Counted from the first letter of the stretch, positions 46,545 through 56,607 are shown. The stretch is DNA of 64,000 nucleotides from Psychrobacter piscatorii (GCF_904846415.1 NZ_CAJHAR010000002.1:124001-188000), one strand, 5' to 3'. Notes: generated by a model from the sequence alone, not told the origin. Program-made: numbers and translations.

Positions 46545-47191
46545 TGACACGCCTCCTCAACCTGACTTGGCTCTAAACTGACGCCATTATTATTGGCATC
46601 ATTAAGCACCATCAAGCAAGGCGTGATACGGCTTTGCCAGTTGCTCTCATTGACCTCACCGATAATATGCTGACGAATAATCCCTTCACCATCGACGACA
46701 AAAGTCTCAGGCGCGCCAGTTAAGCCCAAATCTAAAGCAAACTGCCCCGATAGATCCTGAATAGACATCGAAAAGGGATCGCCGCCTTTGTTCAGGTATC
46801 CGAGTGCATTACCGATGTCATCTTTGTAGTTGACACCTACCAAATTGACACCGCGCTCCTCCAATTTCATTAAGAAAGGATGCTCGATGATGCAAGTAGG
46901 ACACCATGATCCCCAGATATTCATCAAGAACGGCTCGTCAGGTAGGTTGTCATTGGTCATGATACGACTGGTATCGGACAACAATGGCAGCTCAAAAGCG
47001 GGTACTGGACGCTCAAGCGCGGTGTTGGTCACGATATCCGTCGGTTTGCCCAAGCGCATATACAGCATGGCAACCAGACCAATAAAAATCACCAGAGGAA
47101 TCAAAAACCCTAACTTAAGCGACTTTTTACGTTTGGTATTTTTATTGCTTTGCTGAGTCTGTTTATCAGGTGCATTGTTTGAGGTCGTCAT
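46541..47191 (-). CDS. dsbE: Thiol:disulfide interchange protein DsbE/CcmG
   Basis: DsbE (CcmG) is the periplasmic membrane-anchored thioredoxin-like reductase of cytochrome c maturation. The 216-residue protein has one N-terminal transmembrane helix (LGFLIPLVIFIGLVAMLYM). Its thioredoxin domain has the active site NIWGSWCPTCIIEHPFL and the cis-Pro segment LTGAPETFVVDGEG. ATG 47191 begins one base after the ccmF stop and has GGGGA upstream. The longer frame overlaps ccmF and is rejected. A C-terminal Cys-Gln lies just before the stop. Confidence 0.94.
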   Translation of the reverse strand: MTTSNNAPDKQTQQSNKNTKRKKSLKLGFLIPLVIFIGLVAMLYMRLGKPTDIVTNTALERPVPAFELPLLSDTSRIMTNDNLPDEPFLMNIWGSWCPTCIIEHPFLMKLEERGVNLVGVNYKDDIGNALGYLNKGGDPFSMSIQDLSGQFALDLGLTGAPETFVVDGEGIIRQHIIGEVNESNWQSRITPCLMVLNDANNNGVSLEPSQVEEACQ

Positions 47192-47192
47192 G

Positions 47193-49223
47193 TTACTGAT
47201 CCCCTGTCTTGATAGCTTGCGATTCCAAATCTGCCACCGTAGCAAAGCCTGATTTTTTGGCAGCGATTTGCGCAGGTGTTCTGGTTTTCTTAATACGGTA
47301 ACGATTGTCTAGCATGCTGAGCAATGCACCAAACGCCATAATAAGCGCACCTAGCCATATCCAGCGAATAAGCGGTTTGACATAGATACGGAACGCCCAC
47401 TCGTTGCTGTCCTCAGCAATTGGCTCACCAAGTGCGACATACACATCGCGCATAAGGCTGGCATCGATTGCCGCCTCGGTCATTGGCATCATACTGATGA
47501 TATAGTTACGCTTTTCAGGATATAACGTAGCTACCTCTTGACCGTCTTTGCTCACCAATACCTCGGCTTGGGTGGCGTCAAAGTTACTGCCTTTTACTTC
47601 GCTAAAACCTTTTACTGTAAAGTCATAGCCTTGGACATTGACACTATCATTTGGTCCCAGCGCCACATCACGTTCAATACTGAGTGTACTGGTAAATGCC
47701 ACTCCGATAACTGCAACGAGCACCCCAATATGGGCAGTCTGTTGACCCCAATAGCTCAGACGCAGCTGACGCAACCCCTTTACTCTACTCGGTGCATTCT
47801 TGGTTTTGTCTCTAAAGTCGACCACCATCCATAAGAGCACCCAAAAGCTCACTGCCAACGTGACACCAATGTTGAGCATCGCTGATGGACTTGTGAAATA
47901 AGCGATAATCGCCGCCAACACCAGACTGCTCACAGCGATAACCATGCCAGCACCCAATAATGGACGGCTGTCTTGTTTCCAGCGAATATTAGAGCCCATA
48001 CCCATCGCTACCAGCAGCAACCATGTTAATGGCACAAATAGCGCATTGAAGTATGGAGGGCCGACCGATACCTGACCTAAGCCAAAAGAATCAGCAATAA
48101 TGGGGTATAGCGTACCAAGTAGGACAACCAAGGTCGAAATCAAAATAATGACGTTATTAATCACCAAGAACGACTCGCGTGAGATCAGTCGATATTGACT
48201 CTCAACCGTCAAGCGCCAACCACGTACCGCAAACATCAGCAGACCACCGCCGATAATCACGCCAAGAATGGCTAGAATAACGAGACCACGCGTTGGGTCA
48301 GCAGCAAATGAATGGACTGAAGTGATAACGCCTGAACGTACAAGGAACGTACCGAGCAAACTTAGCGCAAAGGCAAAAATAGCAAGCATGATCGTCCATG
48401 CCTTGAACACGCCGCGTTTTTCAGTGACCGCAAGCGAATGTAGCAATGCTGTACCCGCCAGCCATGGCATCAGTGACGCGTTCTCTACTGGATCCCAAAA
48501 CCACCAGCCGCCCCAGCCAAGCTCATAATATGCCCACCAAGAGCCAAGTGCGATACCAACCGTCAAGAAACCCCAAGCAGCTAGCGCCCACGGACGCGAC
48601 CAGCGTGTCCACACCGCATCCAAGCGCCCTTCCCACAACGCCGCCATACAAAAAGCAAATGGCACGACCATACCTACGTAGCCCATGTAGAGCATCGGTG
48701 GATGAATAATCAAACCAAAATCTTGCAAGACAGGGTTTAGATCCGCGCCATCAACTGGCAAATTGGGCAAGGTTCGATCAAATGGCGATGAGGTAAAGAT
48801 CAGCATCGCTAGCATCATCATCTGTACGCCTGCCAATATCACAAGGACACGCGCACGCATGGACAGAGGCAACCCACGACTGAAATAAGAGACCAGCGCA
48901 CACCAAGTGGCCATAATGGTCATCCACAGTAGCAATGACCCTTCATGCCCGCCCCACGTTGCAGACAGCTTGTAATACCAAGGCAGCAACGTATTGGAGT
49001 GCTGAGTGACGTAGACGAGACTAAAGTCGTTGTAATAAAAGCCTGCCATCAGTGCAGCAAATGATATAATCATGGCCGCAAACTGCGCCCACGCAAGACT
49101 TGGTGCTAGACGTTGCCAAGCGACGTGGTCGCGCATGACACCAATGGTTGGTAGTACCACCTGCAAAATCGCCAGTATAAAAGCGGCCAGCAAGGCAAAA
49201 TAACCCAATTCTGTGATTAACAT
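47193..49223 (-). CDS. ccmF: Heme lyase subunit CcmF
   Basis: CcmF is the large integral membrane protein that ligates heme to apocytochrome c. The 676-residue protein has about 14-15 hydrophobic helices. The tryptophan-rich WWD domain is ELGWGGWWFWDPVENASLMPW, with nearby heme-ligand His in TWGGHEGSLLLW and a large periplasmic C-terminal loop. AAGG lies near the ATG. It heads the operon followed by dsbE, ccmH and ccmI. ccmA to ccmE are not in the window, so the maturation genes are split. Confidence 0.96.
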   Translation of the reverse strand: MLITELGYFALLAAFILAILQVVLPTIGVMRDHVAWQRLAPSLAWAQFAAMIISFAALMAGFYYNDFSLVYVTQHSNTLLPWYYKLSATWGGHEGSLLLWMTIMATWCALVSYFSRGLPLSMRARVLVILAGVQMMMLAMLIFTSSPFDRTLPNLPVDGADLNPVLQDFGLIIHPPMLYMGYVGMVVPFAFCMAALWEGRLDAVWTRWSRPWALAAWGFLTVGIALGSWWAYYELGWGGWWFWDPVENASLMPWLAGTALLHSLAVTEKRGVFKAWTIMLAIFAFALSLLGTFLVRSGVITSVHSFAADPTRGLVILAILGVIIGGGLLMFAVRGWRLTVESQYRLISRESFLVINNVIILISTLVVLLGTLYPIIADSFGLGQVSVGPPYFNALFVPLTWLLLVAMGMGSNIRWKQDSRPLLGAGMVIAVSSLVLAAIIAYFTSPSAMLNIGVTLAVSFWVLLWMVVDFRDKTKNAPSRVKGLRQLRLSYWGQQTAHIGVLVAVIGVAFTSTLSIERDVALGPNDSVNVQGYDFTVKGFSEVKGSNFDATQAEVLVSKDGQEVATLYPEKRNYIISMMPMTEAAIDASLMRDVYVALGEPIAEDSNEWAFRIYVKPLIRWIWLGALIMAFGALLSMLDNRYRIKKTRTPAQIAAKKSGFATVADLESQAIKTGDQ

Positions 49224-49526
49224 ACGGTCTAACCTTGTTTACCTTGGATACCATTAAGGGTTCACCGATGGCATTGTGAGCCACTGGCAAACGCTAAATA
49301 GTCCTTTATGCGGTCATAGTTTACGGTTAAAAACTGAGGTTTCGATAGCTATAGAAGCACCTAAAACCCGCTACTATCATTGTGACGTATCAATCTGAAT
49401 GGTTGATACAAAATGCTTAATTGTGGTTTATTTTATATTCTTTTATTTGTCCAAACTTTATTAGATATTGTTGCTTGTTACCATTTAAAAATACTTATCA
49501 CTGTTTTATTACACACGATATCAGTA
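49224..49526. other. Spacer between the DUF445 gene and ccmF
   Basis: The 303-bp AT-rich stretch probably carries the ccmF promoter. I see no gene or strong terminator. Confidence 0.4.
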
Positions 49527-50861
49527 TTACTGCATCGAGGGAAAGAACACCAGCACAAGATGCAGCCACCCTGCCAAAAATCCAGTTAAACCACCCAAGA
49601 CAATCAAGGTCATCTCATCTTCACGAAAAGCTGGACGCAATAGGTTCTGAAACTCGTTTGGCGTCAGGGCGCGTATTCTATCGCGAAACAGCCCAAATAT
49701 TTTACTGGCTCGACTTTCATTGAGCTCAGGATCACGCAGCGGTACCATCGTTGCCACAATCGATTTGTCAATAATGGTGTTTTTCAGCTGCCCATAATCA
49801 CGGCGGCCCAATCCCACACGTAAGGTCGTGCTAATCACTGGTGACTCTAGTACCGTATATAAGTGTGACTTCATCAATTCACGAGTTTGTGCTGAGCGAT
49901 CACCATACATCATCTCGTTCATGATGTTCTCTAGAGTAACCAAGTCTTTTACCACAATCTCAGCAAATACTTCAGACACCTCTTCTTGACGCTTCATAAA
50001 GCCACCTTGCAGACGATACCTTGCGATATGCGGTATGACTGGCTTGATAAAGGGGAAGCGGCTCTGTACCGAAAAAAGCTTCAAATACGGGATGAAATGC
50101 GGCTCCACTGGATTAAACACCATCCAAATGGCAATCCAATTGGTCAAAAACCCCCAAATCGCGGCAAAAAACGGTACAGTCCAATGCTGCGGCACCACCA
50201 AAAATATAAACATCTGGATAATACCAAACACTAACCCAATCAAAGCACTGATATGCCAAATAAAATCGATCTCTTTTTGACCGACCTTTAGGAACATATT
50301 GACCATCAGACGACGATCGTTCTCCATTGTATTAACGATCATCTTGCGCATATCGACCAGATCTTCGACATGATAAGTCAAGTCTGTCACCAGCGACTGC
50401 ATGATACTAGGCAGCTCTTTATGGGCTTGAGCATAGACACGGCGTTTTAGGGCATAAGGCAGGTTACCCCATAATGCGGGTGAATGATCGAGCATAATCT
50501 CATCAATCAACGGCTCAAGATTTTTGTCCACCGTATCAGTGACAAATAGCGCCATTTGCTCCGGTTCCATCGCTTTAAAAAACTCATCCAGCGAACCGAG
50601 CTTTGACAATGTCTGATCAACGATAACACCCGATATTTTACCCGCTTTGCGTGGGACAATACCTTGCCAGCCGATACCCGGCAACCCAAAGAATGGGAAG
50701 TTTGGAATACGAATACCCCAAAACTTAATCGGATAAAACAGCATCTTGAGCGCCATCCACACATGTACCCAAGTGACGAATGCCGTCACTGGTGGAATGG
50801 TCAGCATGGCAAAAAACTCTGGGTGCTCAGTTATCGTCTGCCACAATGAATTTACGTCCAT
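49527..50861 (-). CDS. DUF445 family membrane protein
   Basis: The 444-residue protein has a hydrophobic N-terminal segment (FFAMLTIPPVTAFVTWVHVWMAL), a long helical middle part (about 80-210) and a membrane hairpin (about 215-275, ISALIGLVFGIIQMFIFLVV and FFAAIWGFLTNWIAIWMVFNP). A final hydrophobic tail is MTLIVLGGLTGFLAGWLHLVLVFF. This layout and the NWIAIWMVFNP segment fit the uncharacterised DUF445/YjiN-YheB group. ATG 50861 is used because AGAGA lies upstream. The longer frame to 51020 would add 53 unsupported residues. It is monocistronic on the minus strand. Confidence 0.82.
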   Translation of the reverse strand: MDVNSLWQTITEHPEFFAMLTIPPVTAFVTWVHVWMALKMLFYPIKFWGIRIPNFPFFGLPGIGWQGIVPRKAGKISGVIVDQTLSKLGSLDEFFKAMEPEQMALFVTDTVDKNLEPLIDEIMLDHSPALWGNLPYALKRRVYAQAHKELPSIMQSLVTDLTYHVEDLVDMRKMIVNTMENDRRLMVNMFLKVGQKEIDFIWHISALIGLVFGIIQMFIFLVVPQHWTVPFFAAIWGFLTNWIAIWMVFNPVEPHFIPYLKLFSVQSRFPFIKPVIPHIARYRLQGGFMKRQEEVSEVFAEIVVKDLVTLENIMNEMMYGDRSAQTRELMKSHLYTVLESPVISTTLRVGLGRRDYGQLKNTIIDKSIVATMVPLRDPELNESRASKIFGLFRDRIRALTPNEFQNLLRPAFREDEMTLIVLGGLTGFLAGWLHLVLVFFPSMQ

Positions 50862-51354
50862 GACTTCTCTAGTTCCTGACAGGTTGATTGTCGTTGCTAA
50901 TATTGTCGTTACCGATAACAAGCCATTAGCAAAATTAGAACGTTTCAAAAAGACGCTCTGCCCATAATAACTGCTATAAATAAATCGCCTGATTTTAGCA
51001 TACTTGCTATTTATTAGCACATGTAGACCCTTGGCAAGTTGTGACTAAAGATGACACATTTCATGCCCTGCATCTGATAATAGAGAGACTAATATGGCTC
51101 ATCGCTTATATAGCGTATGGTCACAACAAAATAAGTGGCTGAGTACTGCGCCTTCTCATTTGTTCTGTTATAATTTGTAGTCAAACGATAGACACCATCT
51201 ATGTACAAATCGATGCACGTTGATTTTAGATCATATAGCGCTATGTGATTGAAATCCTTTGTATTATCCTTTAGACTCACCGCACTTTGGTTAACTAACC
51301 CGCCCATGTATCCTGCTTTTATTGACTCACTGACCGATTGGGCTATGATTTTCT
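50862..51354. other. Divergent spacer before mrdA
   Basis: The 493-bp spacer presumably has promoters for the DUF445 gene and mrdA. A 72-codon minus-strand frame in it has no ribosome-binding site or family match. Nothing else is seen. Confidence 0.4.
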
Positions 51355-53346
51355 ATGAATAAACCGCTAACTCCCAATACCGAACAGGTCAACAGTACCT
51401 TTACCAACCGTATTATTATCTTTGGGATTTTAATATTGCTGGGTTTGGGCGGCCTGATAACGCGTTATGGTTATTTGCAAGTCTATGCTCATGACAAGTA
51501 CACCACGCAGGCAGACAATAACCGTATCAAGCTCATATCTGCACCGCCTAGCCGCGGTTATATTTATGATCGTAACGGGATAATTTTGGCGGATAACCAA
51601 CCAGTCTTTACGGCTATGCTAAGTCCTGACGAGATTGACAACCCTGAGCGCACCTTAAACTTGTTAGCCCCTATCTTTGATCTGACAGAAGAAGACATCA
51701 CAGATATTTTGGCGCGCTTGAGCAAAAACAAAAACGACCCTGTGACCATCAAAATCGATCTCACAGAGGCGCAGTTGGCTCAGTTTAGTGAGCGTAAGCC
51801 GTTCTTTCGCGGTGTCTCTATTCAAAGTAAGCTGACGCGTGATTATCCTTATGATGAGCTGTTTGCTCATGTGATCGGTTACGTTGGTCGTATTAACGAT
51901 AAAGAGTCTAAGCGTATTGATAAGGACCGCTATGCAGGTACTGATCTGATCGGTAAGATTGGTATTGAAGACTATTACGAAGATATTTTGCTTGGGCAGC
52001 CCGGTTACCAATCGGTAGAAACGGATGCTCACGGCAATATTTTGCGTCAATTAGATACCAAACCGCCTACCTCTGGTAACGATATCACGTTGAGCTTGGA
52101 TTATGGGCTACAGAAGATCGCCCAACAGCAGCTAGATGGACGCCGCGGTGCAATCGTCGCAATAGATCCAAAAAACGGCGACGTGCTGGCATTTGTCAGT
52201 AACCCAAGCTATGACCCAAACCCTTTCATATCAGGCATCTCTTTCAAAGACTATGATGCGCTGCGAGAAGACCTTGATCAGCCGCTATATAATCGTGCGC
52301 TCCAAGGCACTTACCCACCTGGCTCGACCATCAAACCATTTGAGGGTCTAGGCGGTATTCACTACGGCTTGCGAGATTGGAACAGTACTATTTATGATCC
52401 TGGCTATTTTAGTTTACCAGGAGACAGCCATCGATTCCGTGACTGGAAGCGTGGGGGTCATGGTACGGTTGATTTGAAAAAATCTATCCAAATGTCAGTT
52501 GATACTTACTATTATAAACTGGCTTATGAGATGGGTATTCAGCGTCTACACGACTGGATGGTGCGCTTTGGTTTTGGTGACAAGACAGGCATTGATCTCC
52601 CTAATGAAAAATCAGGCATTATGCCATCACCGAAATGGAAAAAAGACACTTACGATAAAGACTGGCTACCGGGTGAAACCATCTCTGTCAGTATTGGACA
52701 AGGCTATTTCTTGGCAACGCCACTACAGATTGCCAACGCCACAGCCATGACCGCAAATAAAGGAAATCACATTACCCCGCATTTGCTAAAAAGCAGCGAC
52801 GGCGCGGCAGAGGTAAAAGTGATCACCAAACCAGATGGCAAAATTGAATACAACGGTCAGCCTTCTGACTGGCTACGTATGCATGCTGCGATGGAAAGCG
52901 TGGTAGAAAACGGCACAGGTCGCGGCATCTATACCCCGCGCTATCGTATCGCTGGCAAAACCGGTACCGCACAGGTGAAGTCTATCGCTCAAGGCAAACG
53001 CTATGATAAATCGGCAATCGATAAGCGTCATTGGGATCATGCGTGGTTCAATGGCTTTGCGCCCGTAGAAGATCCACAGATTGCACTTGCTGTATTGGTC
53101 GAAAACGGTGGTGGTGGTAGTACAACCGCCGCTCCTATTGGCCGTGCCCTATTTGACTACTGGATGCTACAGCGCAAAACTGATCCGGTATTGCCTCCTT
53201 CAGCCGATGAGCTCAAAGTCATCAAGCGCCAAAAGGCTTTTGAAAAAGCCATGAAAGACGCATTGCGTGAAAAAGAGGCAAAGGCGTTAGCAGAACAGGA
53301 AGCAGCAGAAGCAGAGGCACAAACAGCAGAAGCCACCTCTGAATAG
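51355..53346 (+). CDS. mrdA: Penicillin-binding protein 2 (elongation transpeptidase)
   Basis: PBP2 is the class B transpeptidase of the elongasome that cross-links peptidoglycan during lateral wall growth. The 663-residue protein has an N-terminal transmembrane helix (IIIFGILILLGLGGLITRYGY), the pedestal domain (about 60-230, PPSRGYIYDRNG), and the transpeptidase domain with SxxK in GTYPPGSTIKPFEGL, SxD in QMSVDTYYYKL and KTG in AGKTGTAQV. A charged Ala/Glu/Lys tail (about 615-663) looks like a helix or coiled coil. The ATG has no strong ribosome-binding site. rodA is not adjacent. rsmD follows. Confidence 0.96.
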   Translation: MNKPLTPNTEQVNSTFTNRIIIFGILILLGLGGLITRYGYLQVYAHDKYTTQADNNRIKLISAPPSRGYIYDRNGIILADNQPVFTAMLSPDEIDNPERTLNLLAPIFDLTEEDITDILARLSKNKNDPVTIKIDLTEAQLAQFSERKPFFRGVSIQSKLTRDYPYDELFAHVIGYVGRINDKESKRIDKDRYAGTDLIGKIGIEDYYEDILLGQPGYQSVETDAHGNILRQLDTKPPTSGNDITLSLDYGLQKIAQQQLDGRRGAIVAIDPKNGDVLAFVSNPSYDPNPFISGISFKDYDALREDLDQPLYNRALQGTYPPGSTIKPFEGLGGIHYGLRDWNSTIYDPGYFSLPGDSHRFRDWKRGGHGTVDLKKSIQMSVDTYYYKLAYEMGIQRLHDWMVRFGFGDKTGIDLPNEKSGIMPSPKWKKDTYDKDWLPGETISVSIGQGYFLATPLQIANATAMTANKGNHITPHLLKSSDGAAEVKVITKPDGKIEYNGQPSDWLRMHAAMESVVENGTGRGIYTPRYRIAGKTGTAQVKSIAQGKRYDKSAIDKRHWDHAWFNGFAPVEDPQIALAVLVENGGGGSTTAAPIGRALFDYWMLQRKTDPVLPPSADELKVIKRQKAFEKAMKDALREKEAKALAEQEAAEAEAQTAEATSE

Positions 53347-53398
53347 CGACATTTTAATAGACATTTCTAATCATTAACGTCATGTCTATTAAGGGGAA

Positions 53399-54121
53399 AT
53401 GCCTCAAGAAAGAAACAATAAAAGAGACTCTAGCATGAAAAAACCCACGAGCGGGCGTGCAGCAAAAAAGAACCCTAAAGCAAAAAGTGCCGCAGCCGGT
53501 GATGTGCGTATCATTGGCGGGCAGTTCAAACGCCGTATTGTCAGCTTCATCGATGCAGATGGTCTACGCCCAACGCCCGACCGCCTGCGAGAGACGCTAT
53601 TTAACTGGCTACTGGCTGATATTCATGGTGCCCGCGTGCTCGATAGCTGTGCAGGCAGTGGCGTGTTAGGGTTTGAGGCGCTGTCTCGCGGCGCGGCGCA
53701 CACCACTTTTATCGAAGTGAATAGCGCACAGAGCAACATGCTGCGTCAGAGTGCCGAGCAGCTACGTCTTGATACGGCTACTTATAGCGTCATCACAGGC
53801 ACTGCTGAGCAAGTCTTGCATCAACACCAACTGACTGAGCGCCCTTTTGACATTGTCTTCATCGATCCCCCTTATGCTCAGGATCTATGGCAGCCTATTT
53901 TGAGTGCGTTAATTACCAATGCATTGATTGACCAATCAACGCTGATTTATTTAGAAGCGGATAAAGATTTAACACCTCAGCTTGAGCAACTAGAAGAGAC
54001 GCTTAATAAAAATCAGGACGCCCAACTAGAGATAACTCAGCAACCAATCGCTTTTGAATGCTTGAAACAAACCAAAGTCGGACAAGTTGTCGCTGGACTT
54101 TATCAGCTGTCACCGTCATAA
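53399..54121 (+). CDS. rsmD: 16S rRNA (guanine-966-N2)-methyltransferase RsmD
   Basis: RsmD methylates G966 of 16S rRNA. The 240-residue Rossmann-fold enzyme has IIGGQFKRRIV, LRPTPDRLRETLFNWL, the SAM motif VLDSCAGSGVLGFEALSRGA and the catalytic IDPPYAQ (DPPY). The N-terminal 35 residues are basic and low in complexity. The start is uncertain: ATG 53399 has GGGG only 2 bases away, while ATG 53435 (MKKPTSG) has AAGAGA 7 bases upstream and would give 228 residues. coaD and ftsY, frequent neighbours, are absent. Confidence 0.93.
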   Translation: MPQERNNKRDSSMKKPTSGRAAKKNPKAKSAAAGDVRIIGGQFKRRIVSFIDADGLRPTPDRLRETLFNWLLADIHGARVLDSCAGSGVLGFEALSRGAAHTTFIEVNSAQSNMLRQSAEQLRLDTATYSVITGTAEQVLHQHQLTERPFDIVFIDPPYAQDLWQPILSALITNALIDQSTLIYLEADKDLTPQLEQLEETLNKNQDAQLEITQQPIAFECLKQTKVGQVVAGLYQLSPS

Positions 54122-54275
54122 TTACACCTTAATTGCTAAGCGCATCATTAGCAATTATTGGTTAAGCAATATTTAGTAAAACACTTCAATACCCGTAAAA
54201 ATGTTTAAAACCGCTTAAAAACTGGCCAAACGCTGCAGTTTAATGTATAAAGGCGAAAATAAACCCCAATGCAGC

Positions 54276-54304
54276 TTGCAAGCGTAGGCGCTACTGCTTA
54301 TAAT
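54276..54304 (+). promoter_or_regulatory. Sigma-70 promoter of rplM-rpsI
   Basis: -35 TTGCAA (54276-54281), 17-bp spacer, consensus -10 TATAAT (54299-54304). The start should be near 54311, giving a leader of about 64 bases. Confidence 0.8.
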
Positions 54305-54318
54305 GTGCAGTCTGTTTT

Positions 54319-54349
54319 TTGAGAGCCCCGTTCCCAGCTAAACTCTCAA
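54319..54349 (+). promoter_or_regulatory. Leader hairpin of rplM, possible L13 autoregulation site
   Basis: TTGAGAG (54319-54325) pairs perfectly with CTCTCAA (54343-54349) in the leader, about 25 bases before the rplM start. L13 represses its own operon through the leader in E. coli, so this is a candidate site. The inference is structural only. Confidence 0.45.
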
Positions 54350-54374
54350 CGAATTCTAATTTTAAGGTTTTATC

Positions 54375-54803
54375 ATGAAAACACTTAGTGCAAAACCAGC
54401 TGAAGTGACCCATGACTGGTATGTCGTAGATGCTGACGGCAAAACCCTTGGTCGCTTAGCCACTCAAATCGCTAGTCGCTTACGTGGCAAGCACAAGCCT
54501 TCTTATACTCCGCACGTAGATACTGGTGACTTCATTGTTGTCATCAACGCAGAAAAAATCGCGGTAACGGGTAAGAAAGCGCAAGACAAAAAGTACTATC
54601 GTCACAGTGGCTACCCAGGTGGTATTAAAGAAACCAACTTCACAAAGCTGATTGCACATAAGCCTGAAGATGTTCTACACAAAGCAGTTAAGGGTATGCT
54701 TCCAAAGGGCCCTCTTGGCTATGCGATGATCAAGAAGCTGAAACTATATGCGGGTACTGAACACCCACATACTGCACAGCAACCTAAAGAACTAGACATC
54801 TAA
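54375..54803 (+). CDS. rplM: 50S ribosomal protein L13
   Basis: L13 is an early-assembly large-subunit protein. The 142-residue length and sequence are standard: [60 protein letters not shown] and [19 protein letters not shown] precedes the ATG. rpsI follows after 10 bases, the invariant bacterial order, and the pair ends at the terminator at 55284-55322. Confidence 0.99.
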   Translation: MKTLSAKPAEVTHDWYVVDADGKTLGRLATQIASRLRGKHKPSYTPHVDTGDFIVVINAEKIAVTGKKAQDKKYYRHSGYPGGIKETNFTKLIAHKPEDVLHKAVKGMLPKGPLGYAMIKKLKLYAGTEHPHTAQQPKELDI

Positions 54804-54813
54804 GGATATACTT

Positions 54814-55200
54814 ATGGAACGCAATTACGGAACTGGTCGCCGCAAGACGTCTACTGCTCGTGTCTTTTTATCAAAAGGTACTGGTAGTATCGTTGTTAAC
54901 GGTAAGCCACTAGACGAATATTTCAGCCGTGAAACTTCACGCATGGTTGTTCGTCAGCCATTAGAACTACTAGACTCTGCTAACCAGTATGACTTATATG
55001 TCACTGTTGCAGGCGGTGGTATCAGTGGTCAAGCTGGCGCAATCCGCCACGGCATCACACGTGCATTGATCGAAGCTGACGAAACTTTGAAGCCTGCCCT
55101 AAAAGCAGCTGGTTTTGTTACTCGTGATTCACGTCAAGTTGAACGTAAGAAACTGGGTCTACGTAAAGCACGTAAACGTCCACAGTTCTCAAAACGTTAA
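54814..55200 (+). CDS. rpsI: 30S ribosomal protein S9
   Basis: S9 binds the 30S head and its C-terminal tail contacts P-site tRNA. The 128-residue protein has [46 protein letters not shown] and the basic end [17 protein letters not shown]. It is 10 bases after rplM and presumably translated from the same mRNA. sspA/sspB, often downstream elsewhere, are not present here. Confidence 0.99.
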   Translation: MERNYGTGRRKTSTARVFLSKGTGSIVVNGKPLDEYFSRETSRMVVRQPLELLDSANQYDLYVTVAGGGISGQAGAIRHGITRALIEADETLKPALKAAGFVTRDSRQVERKKLGLRKARKRPQFSKR

Positions 55201-55283
55201 TCAAAGCACTTTCTTATCTTTTTGCTACTGTTGTCTTTTTCTCGGAGCGATGGTAGCAAACTTAAGTAAGAGAAGCGTTTTGC

Positions 55284-55322
55284 AAAACCTTATAAGCTGG
55301 TCACAGCTTATAAGGTTTTTTT
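55284..55322 (+). terminator. Terminator of rplM-rpsI
   Basis: AACCTTATAAGCT pairs with AGCTTATAAGGTT around GGTCAC, followed by T7. A strong intrinsic terminator. The remaining spacer up to 55518 shows no gene. Confidence 0.93.
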
Positions 55323-55518
55323 ATGCCTGCTGATTGGCTTATAGGTCGTGTGTCTATCTTTCATTGCAATAGCTATCGGTATACGTACTTTATATTAACA
55401 CTGCAAAGTAAAAACCTTATAAACATTCTCACTTGCAAAGCGTTTGAGCCTACCCCATCATATCAATAACTTTTCATCATTAGCTGCAATGTGATACACG
55501 GTGCGGCAGAAGGATATT

Positions 55519-56607
55519 ATGAAAGCGCCAGAACAATACGATCCCAGTAAATCATCAAATAATAGTAGCGTACCGCCTAGTACCAAGCAGTCGACTAAGT
55601 CACCTGCTATACCTGCGGGCACCCCAACGATTACGCAAAATCATAAGCGTACCGCACAAGCAGAAAACAAGCCTTTTCAATGGCAGTTTTTATTGCCAAA
55701 GTATTGGGGTATCTGGTTGTTGTTTTTGATGATGTTACCCATGATATATTTGCCACTGCGTTGGCAGTTTTGGCTGGGGCGTCAGCTTGGTCGTTTAATT
55801 TATAGCGCTGCAGGCTCACGTAGGCGTGATACTCTTATTAATCTAAAGCTAGCGTTTCCAGAAAAGCCGGAAGCTGAGCGTGAGTTGATGGCCAAGCAAG
55901 TCTTTGTCAATCAAGGTATTGGCGTGTTTGAAACCCTATGTGCTTGGTTCCGTCCAAATATATTTACTAGAACCGTATCTATTTCGGGGTTACAGCATCT
56001 CGTTAATGCGCAAAATGAGCAGCGTCCGGTTATTTTGCTGGGTGCGCATTATACGATGCTCGATTTGGGCGGCTTACTGTGTTCTCAATTCTTCCCTGTC
56101 GATTGTATGTACCGTACGCAAAATAACCCTTTATTAGACTGGTTTATCTATAATGGTCGTACCAATATATTTGGTAAGCAAATCTCAAGCCGCGATATGC
56201 GTAGCTTAGTCACCTCTATCAAAGCGGGGCATGTGATTTGGTATTCTCCCGATCAGGACTATGGTCTCAAACAAGGGGTCATGGCGCCATTTTTCGGAGT
56301 GCCAGCAGCAACGATTACCGCATCACGTCGTATGGCAAAATTAGGCAGCAAAACGCATCCGCCCGCCGTGATGGCGCTACATACTTACCGGCAGACACCA
56401 GATAATCTACCACGTGGCAAACGCCCACATTATCACCTGACCATCACCCCGGAGTTAGAAAACTATCCAAGTCAAGATGAGGTCGCTGATGCCACTCGGG
56501 TCAATGAAGTCTTAGAAGGACTGATACGTATCGACCCGACTCAGTGGATGTGGTTTCATCGTCGCTTTAAACATGGGCCGAATGGTCGTACTGATATTTA
56601 CAAATAA
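55519..56607 (+). CDS. LpxL/HtrB-type lipid A acyltransferase
   Basis: This membrane-associated enzyme should add a secondary acyl chain to Kdo2-lipid IVA. The 362-residue protein has a 50-residue hydrophilic Ser/Thr/Pro-rich N-terminus, a transmembrane helix (YWGIWLLFLMMLPMIYLPL), RRRDTLINLKLAFPE, the acyltransferase box HX4D in GAHYTMLDLGG, then WYSPDQDYG, FFGVPAAT and MWFHRRFKHGP at the end. This set is typical of LpxL/LpxM/LpxP. LpxL and LpxM cannot be separated with confidence. ATG 55519 is selected because AAGGA lies 5 bases upstream. GTG 55501 has none. Confidence 0.9.
   Translation: MKAPEQYDPSKSSNNSSVPPSTKQSTKSPAIPAGTPTITQNHKRTAQAENKPFQWQFLLPKYWGIWLLFLMMLPMIYLPLRWQFWLGRQLGRLIYSAAGSRRRDTLINLKLAFPEKPEAERELMAKQVFVNQGIGVFETLCAWFRPNIFTRTVSISGLQHLVNAQNEQRPVILLGAHYTMLDLGGLLCSQFFPVDCMYRTQNNPLLDWFIYNGRTNIFGKQISSRDMRSLVTSIKAGHVIWYSPDQDYGLKQGVMAPFFGVPAATITASRRMAKLGSKTHPPAVMALHTYRQTPDNLPRGKRPHYHLTITPELENYPSQDEVADATRVNEVLEGLIRIDPTQWMWFHRRFKHGPNGRTDIYK

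Noticed and set aside
51089..51307. 72-codon minus-strand frame in the spacer before mrdA
   Set aside because: No ribosome-binding site, no recognisable domain, and overlap with the expected promoter region of mrdA.
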